A DNA stretch of 64,000 nucleotides from positions 1 through 64,000 of the forward strand of contig NZ_JAFLRK010000015.1 of NCBI RefSeq assembly GCF_017315735.1. The letters are read 5' to 3'. The stretch comes from Paracoccus shandongensis (GTDB lineage Bacteria; Pseudomonadota; Alphaproteobacteria; Rhodobacterales; Rhodobacteraceae). Below are positions 45,309 through 55,673 of the stretch, one piece after another (position 1 is the first letter of the stretch; each line of letters starts with the position of its first letter). Position numbers and translations under genes: made by a program. A model generated the notes under the pieces. It worked only from the letters and a program-made list of their open reading frames with translations. It searched no databases and was not told where the DNA came from.

Positions 45309-46039
45309 GGCAGGTTCTCCGGTTGCAGGGGGACGCGGCCCCCGTCGGTCAGAAGATGCACCGCGCCGTCCTCGATCACCACGGCGCAAAGGGGGCGGCC
45401 ATAGGCTGCGCCGCCATCGACGTTCAGGCGGTTGCCGTAATGGGTGGCGGTCCGGATCGCGGTGTGGCCATGGACCACCAGCGTGCCGTGGTCCACGGGA
45501 CTGTTCAGGAAATCCTGCCGGATCCAGACCAGATCCTCCTCGACCTGGTCCTGCAGATCGACGCCGGGCCGGATGCCCGCATGAACGACCAGGGCTAGGG
45601 GATGCAGGAAATAAAGCGGCAAGGATGCCAGATAGGTGACATGGGCGGCAGGCACCGCGCGCTTGGCCTCGGCCAGCATCCGCTCGGGCGGCAGGGCGGT
45701 ATCGACGCCATAGGACCGCAGCGTTTCCGGCGCGCCCAGGCCGGAATGCAGCGTCCAGTGTTCCCGGGAACTCAGCGAGGGATCGACCCAGTCGGGTTGC
45801 AGCAGGTATTGCGGCAGGAAGCGGTCGTGATTGCCGCGCGTGACGGTCCAGGGCCGCCCCTGCGCCTGCCCGGTCATCAGGTATTCGACCACGCCGCGCG
45901 AATCCGGCCCCCGGTCGATGAGGTCGCCCACATGGGCGATCACCGCATCCCGGCCGCCGTCGCTGAAGACGCGGTCATGCGCGGCCTTCAGCTGGTCCAG
46001 ATGCCCGTGGACATCGCCAATGACGTAAAGCCGCATCAT
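45299..46039 (-). CDS. Metallophosphoesterase (PrpA/PrpB-like serine/threonine phosphatase)
   Basis: A 246-residue calcineurin-like phosphoesterase. All metal motifs are present: IGDVHGH (residue 7 on), GDLIDRGPDSRG (about 38), RGNHDRF (about 67) and VVHGHTAI (about 190), so it should be an active dinuclear metal phosphatase. Substrate may be phosphoproteins or small phosphoesters such as diadenosine polyphosphates. Two adjacent ATG codons make the start uncertain by one residue. Overlaps creA. Confidence 0.88.
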   Translation of the reverse strand: MMRLYVIGDVHGHLDQLKAAHDRVFSDGGRDAVIAHVGDLIDRGPDSRGVVEYLMTGQAQGRPWTVTRGNHDRFLPQYLLQPDWVDPSLSSREHWTLHSGLGAPETLRSYGVDTALPPERMLAEAKRAVPAAHVTYLASLPLYFLHPLALVVHAGIRPGVDLQDQVEEDLVWIRQDFLNSPVDHGTLVVHGHTAIRTATHYGNRLNVDGGAAYGRPLCAVVIEDGAVHLLTDGGRVPLQPENLPCE

Positions 46040-46050
46040 CGCCCCGCTCG

Positions 46051-46084
46051 AAAAAGCCGCGCCCCCTGCGTAAGGGGACGCGGC
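46051..46084 (-). terminator. Rho-independent terminator after serA
   Basis: On the minus strand GCCGCGTCCCC pairs with GGGGGCGCGGC (one G-T) around a seven-base loop and is followed by T5. It begins eight bases after the serA stop and marks the end of serC-serA. Confidence 0.9.
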
Positions 46085-46091
46085 GGGATCG

Positions 46092-47681
46092 TCAAACCTC
46101 GAACTGCAACCGGCGGGCCTGCAGGAACTTGCCGGTGGCCTGCAGCGCGGCCAGGGCGGCGTCGCTGATCGGCTCGTCCAGATACAGGATCGCGATGGCG
46201 TCGTTGCCCTGCGCCGACCGGCCCAGGGTGAAGTTCGCGATGTTCACGCCCAGGTCGCCAAGCGTCATGCCAAGCGCGCCGATCACGCCCGGCACGTCCT
46301 TGTTACGGGTGTAAAGCATGTTCGCGCCCACCTCGGCATCGACATTGATGCCCCGGATCTGGATGAAGCGCGGCTTGCCGTCGCTGAAGACCGTGCCCGC
46401 GATCGACCGTTCGCGCGTGTCGGTGACGACCGTCAGCTTGATGTAACCCTCGAACACGCCCGCCTTGTCCTGGGTGGTGGTGGCCACCTGCACGCCGCGT
46501 TCCTTGGCCATCACGGGAGCGGACACCATGTTCACGTCCGGGTTGGTGGCCTTCATCACGCCCGCGATCACCGCCGCGTTCAGCGCGTTCAGGTTCATCG
46601 TTGCCGCCACGCCGTCATAAAGGACATTGATCGCCTTGATCGGCTCCTCGGTCATCTGGCCCACGAAGGCGCCCAGATGGCCCGCCAGCTTGATCCAGGG
46701 CCCCATGACGGCGGCCTCCTCGGCGGTGACCGAGGGCATGTTCAGCGCGTTCTGCACCGCGCCCGTCAGCAGGTAATCCGACATCTGCTCGGCCACCTGC
46801 AGGGCCACGTTCTCCTGCGCCTCGGTGGTGGATGCGCCCAGATGCGGGGTCACGACGACGTTGGGCAGGTTGAACAGCGGGCTGTCGGTGGCGGGCTCGA
46901 CCGCGAAGACATCGAAGGCGGCACCGGCGACGCGGCCTTCCTTCAGCGCATCGGCAAGCGCCTCCTCATCGACCAAGCCGCCGCGGGCGCAGTTGATGAT
47001 GCGCACCCCGGGCTTCAGTTTCGCGATGGCCTCGCGCGACAGGATGTTGCGGGTCTTTTCCGTCAGCGGAACGTGGAAGGTGATGAAGTCGGATTTCGCC
47101 AGCAGCTCGTCCAGTTCGACCTTGGTCGCGCCGATCTCCTTGGCGCGCTCGGGCGACAGGAAGGGGTCATAGGCCAGCACCTTCATGTGCAGCCCGAGGG
47201 CGCGGTCGATGACGATCGACCCGATATTGCCCGCCCCGATCACGCCCAGGGTCTTGTTGAACAGCTCGACCCCCATGAAGCGGTTCTTTTCCCACTTGCC
47301 CGCATGGGTGGATGCGCTGGCCTCCGGCAGTTGGCGGGCCACGGCGAACATCATGGCGATGGCGTGTTCGGCGGTGGTGACGCTGTTGCCGAAGGGCGTG
47401 TTCATCACGATCACGCCCTTTTTCGACGCCGCCGGGATGTCCACGTTGTCCACCCCGATCCCGGCGCGGCCGATCACCTTGAGGTTGGTCGCGTTCTGCA
47501 ACAGCTTTTCCGTCACCTTGGTCGCGGACCGGATCGCCAGCCCGTCATACTGCCCGATCACGGCGGCCAGCTTGTCCTTGTCCTTGCCCAGGTCGGGCAG
47601 GTAATCGACCTCGACCCCGCGGTCGCGGAAGATCTGGACGGCGGTTTCCGACAGCTTGTCGGAGACAAGAACCTTCGGCAT
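46092..47681 (-). CDS. serA: D-3-phosphoglycerate dehydrogenase
   Basis: First step of serine synthesis: 3-phosphoglycerate to 3-phosphohydroxypyruvate with NAD. The 529-residue product is the long form: substrate domain, NAD domain with GAGNIGSIVIDRALG (about 146), catalytic region with RGGLVDEEAL and Glu/His of this family, an intervening domain, and a C-terminal ACT domain (VIGALGMTLGDLGVNIANFTLGR) for serine feedback. It follows serC after about 115 bp that contain repeat copy B. Confidence 0.96.
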   Translation of the reverse strand: MPKVLVSDKLSETAVQIFRDRGVEVDYLPDLGKDKDKLAAVIGQYDGLAIRSATKVTEKLLQNATNLKVIGRAGIGVDNVDIPAASKKGVIVMNTPFGNSVTTAEHAIAMMFAVARQLPEASASTHAGKWEKNRFMGVELFNKTLGVIGAGNIGSIVIDRALGLHMKVLAYDPFLSPERAKEIGATKVELDELLAKSDFITFHVPLTEKTRNILSREAIAKLKPGVRIINCARGGLVDEEALADALKEGRVAGAAFDVFAVEPATDSPLFNLPNVVVTPHLGASTTEAQENVALQVAEQMSDYLLTGAVQNALNMPSVTAEEAAVMGPWIKLAGHLGAFVGQMTEEPIKAINVLYDGVAATMNLNALNAAVIAGVMKATNPDVNMVSAPVMAKERGVQVATTTQDKAGVFEGYIKLTVVTDTRERSIAGTVFSDGKPRFIQIRGINVDAEVGANMLYTRNKDVPGVIGALGMTLGDLGVNIANFTLGRSAQGNDAIAILYLDEPISDAALAALQATGKFLQARRLQFEV

Positions 47682-47730
47682 GTCAGTTCATCCTTTTCAT
47701 GCGGCACCCTTCACCCAAGGGCGTTGTGTT

Positions 47731-47780
47731 CATCTTCTTCATGAAAATATCCCGGGGGGTCCGGGGGGCTGGCCCCCCGG
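47731..47780 (-). repeat. GGATATTT-type intergenic repeat, copy B
   Basis: On the minus strand the hairpin CCGGGGGG/CCCCCCGG (47761-47780) is followed by a C-rich run and GGATATTTTCATGAAGAAGA, a 20-mer identical to copy A. It lies between serC and serA; the GC hairpin could moderate read-through from serC. Confidence 0.75.
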
Positions 47781-47796
47781 CCATCGCGGGACGCAA

Positions 47797-48942
<1,146 letters not shown>

Positions 48943-48963
48943 GCTAGCCTTCCAGCTATATGG

Positions 48964-49008
48964 CCCTTCGTTGGGGAAGGGTGTCCCGCCGCCGGACATA
49001 CGCGGGAC
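48964..49008 (-). promoter_or_regulatory. Structured leader of serC (possible serC RNA motif)
   Basis: Two hairpins on the minus strand: GTCCCGC/GCGGGAC (48983-49008) and CCCTTC/GAAGGG (48964-48981). The CCCTTCC strand could instead pair with the serC ribosome-binding GGAAGG at about 48950, giving mutually exclusive structures. An alphaproteobacterial serC leader family is known, but I cannot confirm membership from memory of its consensus. Confidence 0.5.
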
Positions 49009-49030
49009 CAAGGCGTTTCGCAAGAAAAAT

Positions 49031-49684
49031 CTAGCCGTAGTCGCGCGCGCCGAAGATGGCGGAACCGACGCGGACATGGGTCGCGCCCTCGGCGATGGCC
49101 GCCTCGAAATCGGCGCTCATGCCCATGGACAGGTTCGGCAGGCCGTGATCCTGCGCCAGGGCGCGCAGCAGGCGGAAATGGGGCAGGGGATCGCAGCCTT
49201 CGGGCGGGATGCACATCAGGCCTTGCGGCGACAGGCCAAGGTCGCGGCACGAGGACAGGAAGACCGGCAGTTCGTCGGCCAGGATCCCGGCCTTCTGCGG
49301 CTCGTCCCCGGTGTTGACCTGGATGAACAACTGCGGCTGGCGCGCGCCCTGGCTGATCTGCTGGGCCAGCTTGCGGGCCAGGGTCATGCGGTCCAGGGTG
49401 TGAATGGCGTCGAACAACTCCACCGCAGCCTTGGCCTTGTTCGATTGCAGGGGGCCGATCATGTGCAATTCCACGCCCGGATAACAGTCGCGCCAGCCGG
49501 GCCATTTGCCCTGCGCTTCCTGCACGTAATTCTCGCCAAAGACGCGGTGGCCCGCGTCCAGCACGGCGGTCACGCGGTCCGCGGGCTGCACCTTGCTGAC
49601 CGCGATCAGCGTGACGCTGCCGGGCGCGCGTCCGGCCCCTTCCTCGGCCGCAGCGATGCGGCGCTTGATGTCATCCAGTCCCAT
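49031..49684 (-). CDS. PLP homeostasis protein, YggS family
   Basis: A 217-residue single-domain PLP-binding protein (PLPBP/YggS) that buffers pyridoxal phosphate rather than catalysing a known reaction. The PLP lysine is in [13 protein letters not shown] (about residue 31), and [12 protein letters not shown] (about 80) and [11 protein letters not shown] are family motifs. ATG 49684 ([10 protein letters not shown]) is chosen over one 15 bp upstream. Upstream of the serC leader on the same strand. Confidence 0.92.
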   Translation of the reverse strand: MGLDDIKRRIAAAEEGAGRAPGSVTLIAVSKVQPADRVTAVLDAGHRVFGENYVQEAQGKWPGWRDCYPGVELHMIGPLQSNKAKAAVELFDAIHTLDRMTLARKLAQQISQGARQPQLFIQVNTGDEPQKAGILADELPVFLSSCRDLGLSPQGLMCIPPEGCDPLPHFRLLRALAQDHGLPNLSMGMSADFEAAIAEGATHVRVGSAIFGARDYG

Positions 49685-49699
49685 GGTGCGACAAGACAA

Positions 49700-49728
49700 A
49701 AAGAAAAGAGCGGGCGCAAGGCCCGCTC
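49700..49728 (-). terminator. Rho-independent terminator after the porin
   Basis: On the minus strand GAGCGGGC pairs with GCCCGCTC around a five-base loop, followed by TTTTCTTTTT. It begins about 26 bp after the porin stop and separates it from yggS. Confidence 0.9.
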
Positions 49729-49754
49729 CTCAAGTTTGACGACCGATCCGGGGA

Positions 49755-50789
49755 TCAGAAGTCGAAGCGCACGCCCATGTCGGCGGTCACGCGCTCTTGG
49801 TAGTCGCGCTGCAGCGAGGCGCCCAGGCGGGCACCGCCCAAGTCGTAGTTGACGCCGATACCGAACGCGTTGTCGGTTTCTTTCTGCGTCCAATCGCCGC
49901 TGTTGTTGGCGATATAGGCTTCGATGTTGGTCAGGCCGTCGGCCAGGGTATAGTCGCCGTACAGGGTGACCGTGTTGCCGAAGTCCTCGACGATCAGCGG
50001 GTTGGTCGGGTCGCTGCTGATGCCGGTGATGCTGCCGGCTTCGCCGTTGTCGATCCAGTTCAGGCCGATGCGGGCATTTTCCATGACCGCGTAACGGGCA
50101 CCCACGAAGTACACGTCGTGATCGTCGACGCCAGCGCCGTTCAGCGCGAAGCCGCCCGACAGTTCCAGACGCTCGTTCCAGGTGTAGTCGACCGAGAAGC
50201 TGTATTCTTCCTTGACGTCACCGATGGTGCTGTCTTCGTTCAGGCCGGTCTGGTCCGGGTCGACATACGAGAAGCGAACTTCCAGGTTGTCGACGGCATA
50301 GGTCGCGGCGATGCCCGAACGGTCTTCGTCGCCATAGGCTTCGCTTTCATAGGCGTAGAAGGCGCCCAGGGCGTTGCCGCCGACCGAACGGTCATAGGAA
50401 CCCAGTTCCGAACCATAGATCAGGCCGGCCGAGTCCAGCGCGGTGTCGACGTTGCCGATTTCAACGGTCAGGCCGCTGGAGGTCACATACAGCTTGCCGG
50501 CGTTCAGTTCGCCAGCGTTGTCGCTGTTCTGGTCCCACTGCATCCGGAAGCGGGCACCGAAGTCAACGCCCTGGTCGGTCGAGGTCGCGGCGTCGATGTT
50601 CATCCGCAGGCGCGAGATGATCTGGGTGTCGTTGCCGCTGCGGAGGATGCCGTCTTCGACCACCTGGTTCTGCAGGCCGTCTTCGTAATAGATCACGCCG
50701 GTGCGGCCGTAACCCGAGATGGTCACGTCGGCGGCGGCGGCACCGGCGATCAGGACCAGCGCGGTGGAGGCGATAAGAGCCTTTTTCAT
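49755..50789 (-). CDS. Outer-membrane porin
   Basis: A 344-residue trimeric-porin type protein (Porin_4-like). It starts with a signal peptide (MKKALIASTALVLIAGAAAA-D), has alternating beta-strand character throughout (SGYGRTGVIYYEDG, GARFRMQWDQNSDN, NVDTALDSAGLIYGSELG) and ends in the outer-membrane Phe signature GVRFDF. ATG 50789 has GAGGGA upstream; the frame remains open for 345 bp more, but that part lacks porin character. Codon use is noticeably more A/T-tolerant than its neighbours, typical of highly expressed porins. Confidence 0.93.
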   Translation of the reverse strand: MKKALIASTALVLIAGAAAADVTISGYGRTGVIYYEDGLQNQVVEDGILRSGNDTQIISRLRMNIDAATSTDQGVDFGARFRMQWDQNSDNAGELNAGKLYVTSSGLTVEIGNVDTALDSAGLIYGSELGSYDRSVGGNALGAFYAYESEAYGDEDRSGIAATYAVDNLEVRFSYVDPDQTGLNEDSTIGDVKEEYSFSVDYTWNERLELSGGFALNGAGVDDHDVYFVGARYAVMENARIGLNWIDNGEAGSITGISSDPTNPLIVEDFGNTVTLYGDYTLADGLTNIEAYIANNSGDWTQKETDNAFGIGVNYDLGGARLGASLQRDYQERVTADMGVRFDF

Positions 50790-51057
50790 GGTCAAGTTCC
50801 CTCTTGTCTCTCTGATGCCCAAACCGGCATTACCGCCTTGGGTATGCTGCCTTGTTTCCCCTGTCCTTTCCCGTGATGCAACGGAATCGCGCTGGTGCCC
50901 CGGCCACGGCGGATTCTGTGATGCACAAGGGCCACACTCTCTTGTGAACGGCCCTGCGGCCATGCCCGGCCTTGGGGACCAAGGCGCTTGTGGGGCGGGG
51001 GCGATCCGCGCTAAAGCTGGCGCCGACAAGAAAGACGCCGACAAGACGGGGGACCGC

Positions 51058-51537
51058 ATGAAAACCGCACAAGCCGCGCGCCTGGTGATCGCAGCCGCGC
51101 TTTGCGCCGGGTTGGCCGCCTGCGGGGGCAGCAATGGCGCGCGGAACAGCGCGTCCTATGGCGGTTCCGACATGCGCCCCGAGGTTCGCCGCACCACCAT
51201 CTGGGACACGTTCCGCAGTTCGGAAAACCCCAACACCAGCGTGGGCGTGAACAAGTACCTGTGGAACGCCAGCCTGGAGGTGCTGAACTTCCTGCCGGTG
51301 CAGATGGTCGATCCCTTCACCGGCGTGATCCAGACGGGCTACGGCACGCCGCCGGGCGGGGGGCGGTCCTATCGCGCCACGATCAAGATCGCCGATCCGG
51401 CGCTGGACGCGCGCAGCCTCAAGCTGTCGTTGCAGGGGCCGGGCGGGGCGGCGGTGGAACCCGGCACCGTGCGCGCGGTCGAGGACGCGATCCTGACCCG
51501 GGCGCGGCAGTTGCGGATCCAGGACGGGCGGTTGTGA
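51058..51537 (+). CDS. DUF3576 domain lipoprotein
   Basis: A 159-residue predicted lipoprotein: signal peptide with lipobox LAAC (Cys about residue 21), then the DUF3576 pattern TIWDTFRSSENPNTSVGVNKYLWNA-type start and LNFLPVQMVDPFTGVIQTGY. In alphaproteobacteria this gene habitually precedes leuS and lptE; function unknown, possibly envelope-related. ATG 51058 follows a GGGGGA. The next gene begins 93 bp on, after a hairpin. Confidence 0.88.
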   Translation: MKTAQAARLVIAAALCAGLAACGGSNGARNSASYGGSDMRPEVRRTTIWDTFRSSENPNTSVGVNKYLWNASLEVLNFLPVQMVDPFTGVIQTGYGTPPGGGRSYRATIKIADPALDARSLKLSLQGPGGAAVEPGTVRAVEDAILTRARQLRIQDGRL

Positions 51538-51562
51538 GGGTGGGGGGGTGAAACCCCACCCT
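51537..51562 (+). terminator. Hairpin between DUF3576 gene and leuS
   Basis: AGGGTGGGG pairs perfectly with CCCCACCCT around an eight-base loop, beginning in the DUF3576 stop codon. There is no T-run. This GGGTGGGG...CCCCACCCTACGG form resembles a dispersed alphaproteobacterial palindrome; only one copy is in this window. Confidence 0.55.
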
Positions 51563-51630
51563 ACGGGCTGGACCCGATAGGGGGCGGCGTATAAACCCTG
51601 CGGCGACGAATGACGCCAAAGGTCCGCACC

Positions 51631-54168
51631 ATGCCCTATGATCCCTCCAGCAGCGAATCCCGTTGGCAAGCCGCCTGGGCGGATGCGGGCAGCTTTACCG
51701 CCACCCGGGACGACCGGCCCAAGTATTACGTGCTGGAGATGTTCCCCTATCCCTCGGGGCGGATCCACATGGGGCATGTGCGCAACTACACGATGGGCGA
51801 CGTGGTGGCCCGCTTCAAGCGCGCGCAGGGGTATTCCGTGCTGCACCCGATGGGATGGGACGCCTTCGGGATGCCCGCGGAAAACGCCGCGATGGAGCAG
51901 GGCGGCCATCCGCGCGACTGGACCTATGCCAACATTGCCACCATGCGCGACCAGTTGAAGCCGCTGGGCCTGTCGATCGACTGGAGCCGCGAGTTCGCCA
52001 CCTGCGACGACGATTACGTCCACCAGCAGCAGGCGATGTTCCTGGACATGCTCGATGCCGGCCTGATCACCCGCAAGTCGGCCCAGGTGAACTGGGATCC
52101 GGTGGACATGACGGTGCTGGCCAATGAACAGGTGATCGACGGCAAGGGCTGGCGGTCGGGCGCCACGGTCGAACGGCGCGAGTTGACGCAGTGGTTCTTC
52201 CGCATCTCGGATTATTCCGATGAGCTGCTGTCGGCGCTGGACGGGCTGACCGGCTGGCCCGAGAAGGTGCGGCTGATGCAGTCGAACTGGATCGGCAAGT
52301 CGCGCGGGCTGCAGTTCCGGTTCGAGACGGTCGATGCGCCCGAGGATTTTGCCGCGATCGAGGTCTATACCACCCGCCCCGACACGCTGATGGGGGCGTC
52401 CTTCGTGGCGCTGTCGCCGGATCATCCGCTGGTGCGCGACCTGGCAGCGGCCGATCCGCGCGTGGCGGCTTTCGTCGAGGAGTGCCGCAAGATCGGCACC
52501 ACCGAGGAAGCCATCGAGACCGCGCCCAAGCTGGGCTTCGACACCGGCCTGACCGTGAAGCATCCGCTGGACGCGGACTGGCACCTGCCGATCTGGATCG
52601 CGAATTTCGTGCTGATGGACTACGGCACCGGCGCGATCTTCGGCAGCCCCGCCCATGACGAGCGCGACCACGAGTTCGCGACGAAATACGGGCTGCCGAT
52701 CCGGGCGACCTTTGGCGAACGCGGCATGTCGGTGGAGCAGGCCGACGCGCTGGTCGCAAAGGCACCCTACGTTCCGCTGAAATCCGAGACCGTCACCTAT
52801 GTGCGCGGCTTCAGCGGCGCGGCCGACCAGACCGGCGAGGCCGCCGTGGACGCCGCCATCGCCCATGCCGAGGCTCATGGCTATGGCGAGGGCGTGACCA
52901 AGTTCCGCCTGCGCGACTGGGGGATTTCCCGCCAGCGTTATTGGGGCTGCCCGATCCCGGTCCTGCATTGCGACACCTGCGGCACGGTGCCCGAGGCCAA
53001 GGAGAACCTGCCCGTCCTGCTGCCGCAGGATGTCACCTTCGACGTGCCCGGCAACCCTCTGGACCGCCACCCGACCTGGCGGCAGGCCACCTGCCCGCAA
53101 TGCGGCGGCGCGGCGCTGCGCGAGACGGACACGATGGACACCTTCGTCGATTCGTCCTGGTATTACGCGCGCTTCACCTCGCCCCACGCGGCGACGCCCA
53201 CTGACCGGGCGGATGCCGATTACTGGATGAACGTGGACCAGTATATCGGCGGCATCGAGCACGCGATCCTGCACCTGCTCTATTCGCGCTTCTTCGCCCG
53301 CGCGATGGTCAAGACCGGGCATCTGCCGGACAGCGCGAAGGAGCCCTTCGACGCGCTGTTCACGCAGGGCATGGTGACGCACGAGATCTACATGACCCGC
53401 GACGACCGGGGACGGCCAGTCTATCACCTGCCCGAGGATGTGACGGACGGGAAACTGGCGGATGGCACGGCGGTCGAGATCATCCACTCGGCCAAGATGT
53501 CGAAGTCGAAGAAGAACGTCGTGGACCCGGTCAACATCGTCGCCAGTTTCGGCGCCGATACTGCCCGCTGGTTCATGCTGTCCGACAGCCCGCCCGAACG
53601 CGATGTGGAATGGACCTCGGCCGGGGCCGAGGCCGCGAACAAGTTCCTGGCCCGCGTCTGGCGCCTGGCCGACGAGGCGGGCGAGGGGGCCGAGGATCCC
53701 GACCTGACCCGCGCCGCGCATCGGGCGATCAACGATGTGACCAAGGCCATCGAGGGCTTCGCCTTCAACAAGGCGGTCGCCAAGATCTATGAACTGGCAA
53801 ACGCCGTGGGCAAGTCCAGGGCCGGGGGCGAGGCCCGCCGCGCCGTGCTGCGGATCATGGCGCAGCTGATGGGACCGATGGTGCCGCATCTGGCCGAGGA
53901 TGTCTGGGCCATGGCGGGGGGCCAAGGCCTGCTGGTCGATGCGCCCTGGCCCAAGGCCGATCCCCTGATGCTGGAGGATGATACCGTCACCCTGCCGATC
54001 CAGATCAACGGCAAGCGCCGGGCCGAGATCAGCGTGGCCAAGGACATGCCCAAGGACCAGATCGAGGCCATGGTGCTGGCGGATGAGACCGTGCGCCGCT
54101 TTCTGGAGGGTGCCGCGCCCAAGAAGCTGATCGTCGTGCCGGGGCGGATCGTCAATGTGGTCGCCTGA
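51631..54168 (+). CDS. leuS: Leucyl-tRNA synthetase
   Basis: Charges tRNA-Leu; 845 residues, normal length. The class-I HIGH motif is HMGH ([16 protein letters not shown], about residue 45) and KMSKS is intact (AKMSKSKKN, about residue 620). The inserted editing domain (about 220-420) has the TTRPDT and GSPAHDERD motifs. ATG 51631 (MPYDPSSSE) has AAAGG upstream; ATG 51610 is a weaker alternative. Overlaps lptE by 14 bases. Confidence 0.97.
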   Translation: MPYDPSSSESRWQAAWADAGSFTATRDDRPKYYVLEMFPYPSGRIHMGHVRNYTMGDVVARFKRAQGYSVLHPMGWDAFGMPAENAAMEQGGHPRDWTYANIATMRDQLKPLGLSIDWSREFATCDDDYVHQQQAMFLDMLDAGLITRKSAQVNWDPVDMTVLANEQVIDGKGWRSGATVERRELTQWFFRISDYSDELLSALDGLTGWPEKVRLMQSNWIGKSRGLQFRFETVDAPEDFAAIEVYTTRPDTLMGASFVALSPDHPLVRDLAAADPRVAAFVEECRKIGTTEEAIETAPKLGFDTGLTVKHPLDADWHLPIWIANFVLMDYGTGAIFGSPAHDERDHEFATKYGLPIRATFGERGMSVEQADALVAKAPYVPLKSETVTYVRGFSGAADQTGEAAVDAAIAHAEAHGYGEGVTKFRLRDWGISRQRYWGCPIPVLHCDTCGTVPEAKENLPVLLPQDVTFDVPGNPLDRHPTWRQATCPQCGGAALRETDTMDTFVDSSWYYARFTSPHAATPTDRADADYWMNVDQYIGGIEHAILHLLYSRFFARAMVKTGHLPDSAKEPFDALFTQGMVTHEIYMTRDDRGRPVYHLPEDVTDGKLADGTAVEIIHSAKMSKSKKNVVDPVNIVASFGADTARWFMLSDSPPERDVEWTSAGAEAANKFLARVWRLADEAGEGAEDPDLTRAAHRAINDVTKAIEGFAFNKAVAKIYELANAVGKSRAGGEARRAVLRIMAQLMGPMVPHLAEDVWAMAGGQGLLVDAPWPKADPLMLEDDTVTLPIQINGKRRAEISVAKDMPKDQIEAMVLADETVRRFLEGAAPKKLIVVPGRIVNVVA

Positions 54169-54637
54169 CCGCCGGACCGCGCTTCTGGGGCTGCTGGCAC
54201 TGGCGGGCTGCGGGCTGACGCCGGTCTATGGCCCGAACGGGGCGGGCCGGCGGCTGTTCGGCAAGGTCCGCCCGCGCGATCCCCAGACCTACCAGGATTT
54301 CGCCTTCAACCGCCGCCTGGGCGAACGCCTGGGGGGCGAGGGGACGGATTACGACCTGGATTACCGCATCACCGTAGGCGTCGTGCCGCAGGCCATCACC
54401 ACGGACGAGGTGACGAACCGCTATTCCCTGAACGGCACCGCCGATTTCGCGCTGACCGACCGGGCGGGCCGGGTGCTGGCGCAGGGGCGGGTCAGCAACT
54501 TTTCCTCCTATTCCACGACCGGCACCACCATCGCCACCCTGTCGGCCGAGGGCGACGCCCGGTCCCGCCTGGCCGAGATGCTGGCCGACCAGGTCGTCAC
54601 GCGGCTGTTGGCGGCAGCAAGCCAACTGCCCGAATGA
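54155..54637 (+). CDS. lptE: LPS-assembly lipoprotein LptE
   Basis: Outer-membrane lipoprotein that plugs LptD for lipopolysaccharide insertion. The 160 residues begin with a short signal peptide and lipobox LALAGC (Cys about residue 19), followed by the LptE-typical GLTPVYG and a [13 protein letters not shown] beta region. Divergent in sequence, as usual for alphaproteobacterial LptE; the call leans on the lipobox, GLTPVYG and the leuS-lptE-holA order. Confidence 0.87.
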   Translation: MWSPDRRTALLGLLALAGCGLTPVYGPNGAGRRLFGKVRPRDPQTYQDFAFNRRLGERLGGEGTDYDLDYRITVGVVPQAITTDEVTNRYSLNGTADFALTDRAGRVLAQGRVSNFSSYSTTGTTIATLSAEGDARSRLAEMLADQVVTRLLAAASQLPE

Positions 54638-54644
54638 CCCGCGC

Positions 54645-55673
54645 ATGATCCTCAAGGGCGCGGAAATCGCGCGCTATCTGGCGCGGCCTGACCCCTCGCG
54701 CCCGGCGCTGCTGATCTATGGGCAGGACGCCATGCGCGTCGCGATGAAGCGCGCCGAGGCGGTCAAGGCGCTGGTCGGCGAAAAGGCCGACGAGGAGATG
54801 CGCCTGACCCGCCTGCCCGGCGCGGGGCTGCGCAAGGATCCCGCAGGGCTGCTGGACGCGGTCAAGGAGGTGGGCTTCTTTCCCGGCCCCCGCGTGGTGC
54901 TGGTCGAGGATGCGCCGGACCTTGCCGCGGATGCGATTCGCGCCGCGCTGTCGGAATGGAAGCCGGGCGATGCGGCGATGGTGGTGACAGCGGGGGCCTT
55001 GGGCAAGGCCTCGGCCCTGCGCAAGCTGTTCGAGCCGCATCCCACGGCTGTCACCGCCCCCATCTATGACGATCCGCCGGGCGAGGAGGAGATCGCGCGC
55101 TGGCTGGCCGATGCCGGTCTGCGCCAGGTGCCGCCCCCCGCGATGAAGGACATGATGGCGCTGGCGCGCGCGCTGGATCCCGGCGACCTGCGCCAGACCA
55201 TCGAGAAGATCGGGCTTTACAAGCATGGCGACGATACCCCCCTGACAGGGGAGGAAATCGCCCTGATGGCCCCCGCCACCATCGAGGCCGATCTGGACGA
55301 GCTGATCCACATCGTCGCCGAACGCCGCGAGGCCGAGTTCGGCCCCATGATGCGCCGGATCGAGGGGCAGGGTGTAAACCCGGTCACGCTCTGCATCGCC
55401 GCGCTGCGCCATTTCCGCGCGCTTCACCTGGCCGCAGCCGACCCCGCCGGGCCGGGGGTGGCGCTGTCCAGGATGCGTCCGCCGGTCTTCGGCCCCCGCC
55501 GCGACCGCATGGCCCGGCAGGCGCAAGGCTGGGGCATGGGCCCGCTGGAGGAAGCGGTGCGGTCGCTGCTGGACTGCGACCTGATGCTGCGCAGTTCGAC
55601 GCGCGCGCCGCAGATGGCGCTGGTGGAGCGCGCCTTGATCCGCCTGGCGATGACGCCCCGAGGGCGACGGTGA
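54645..55673 (+). CDS. holA: DNA polymerase III subunit delta
   Basis: Clamp-loader subunit that opens the sliding clamp. The 342-residue protein starts MILKGAEIARYL and has delta-family features (LLIYGQDAMRVAMKR, RVVLVEDAPDLAADAI, EIARWLADAG, the C-terminal RALIRLAM helix). Starts seven bases after lptE; its TGA overlaps the GTG of the flavoprotein. The leuS-lptE-holA arrangement is conserved in alphaproteobacteria. Confidence 0.93.
   Translation: MILKGAEIARYLARPDPSRPALLIYGQDAMRVAMKRAEAVKALVGEKADEEMRLTRLPGAGLRKDPAGLLDAVKEVGFFPGPRVVLVEDAPDLAADAIRAALSEWKPGDAAMVVTAGALGKASALRKLFEPHPTAVTAPIYDDPPGEEEIARWLADAGLRQVPPPAMKDMMALARALDPGDLRQTIEKIGLYKHGDDTPLTGEEIALMAPATIEADLDELIHIVAERREAEFGPMMRRIEGQGVNPVTLCIAALRHFRALHLAAADPAGPGVALSRMRPPVFGPRRDRMARQAQGWGMGPLEEAVRSLLDCDLMLRSSTRAPQMALVERALIRLAMTPRGRR

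Noticed and set aside
50790..51134. Upstream extension of the porin frame
   Set aside because: The signal peptide begins at 50789 with a good ribosome-binding site; the upstream stretch lacks coding character.
50830..53925. Open frame of over 1000 codons on the minus strand opposite leuS and the DUF3576 gene
   Set aside because: Shadow of GC-rich codon use opposite well-supported genes; composition is His/Gly/Arg-rich with no domain.
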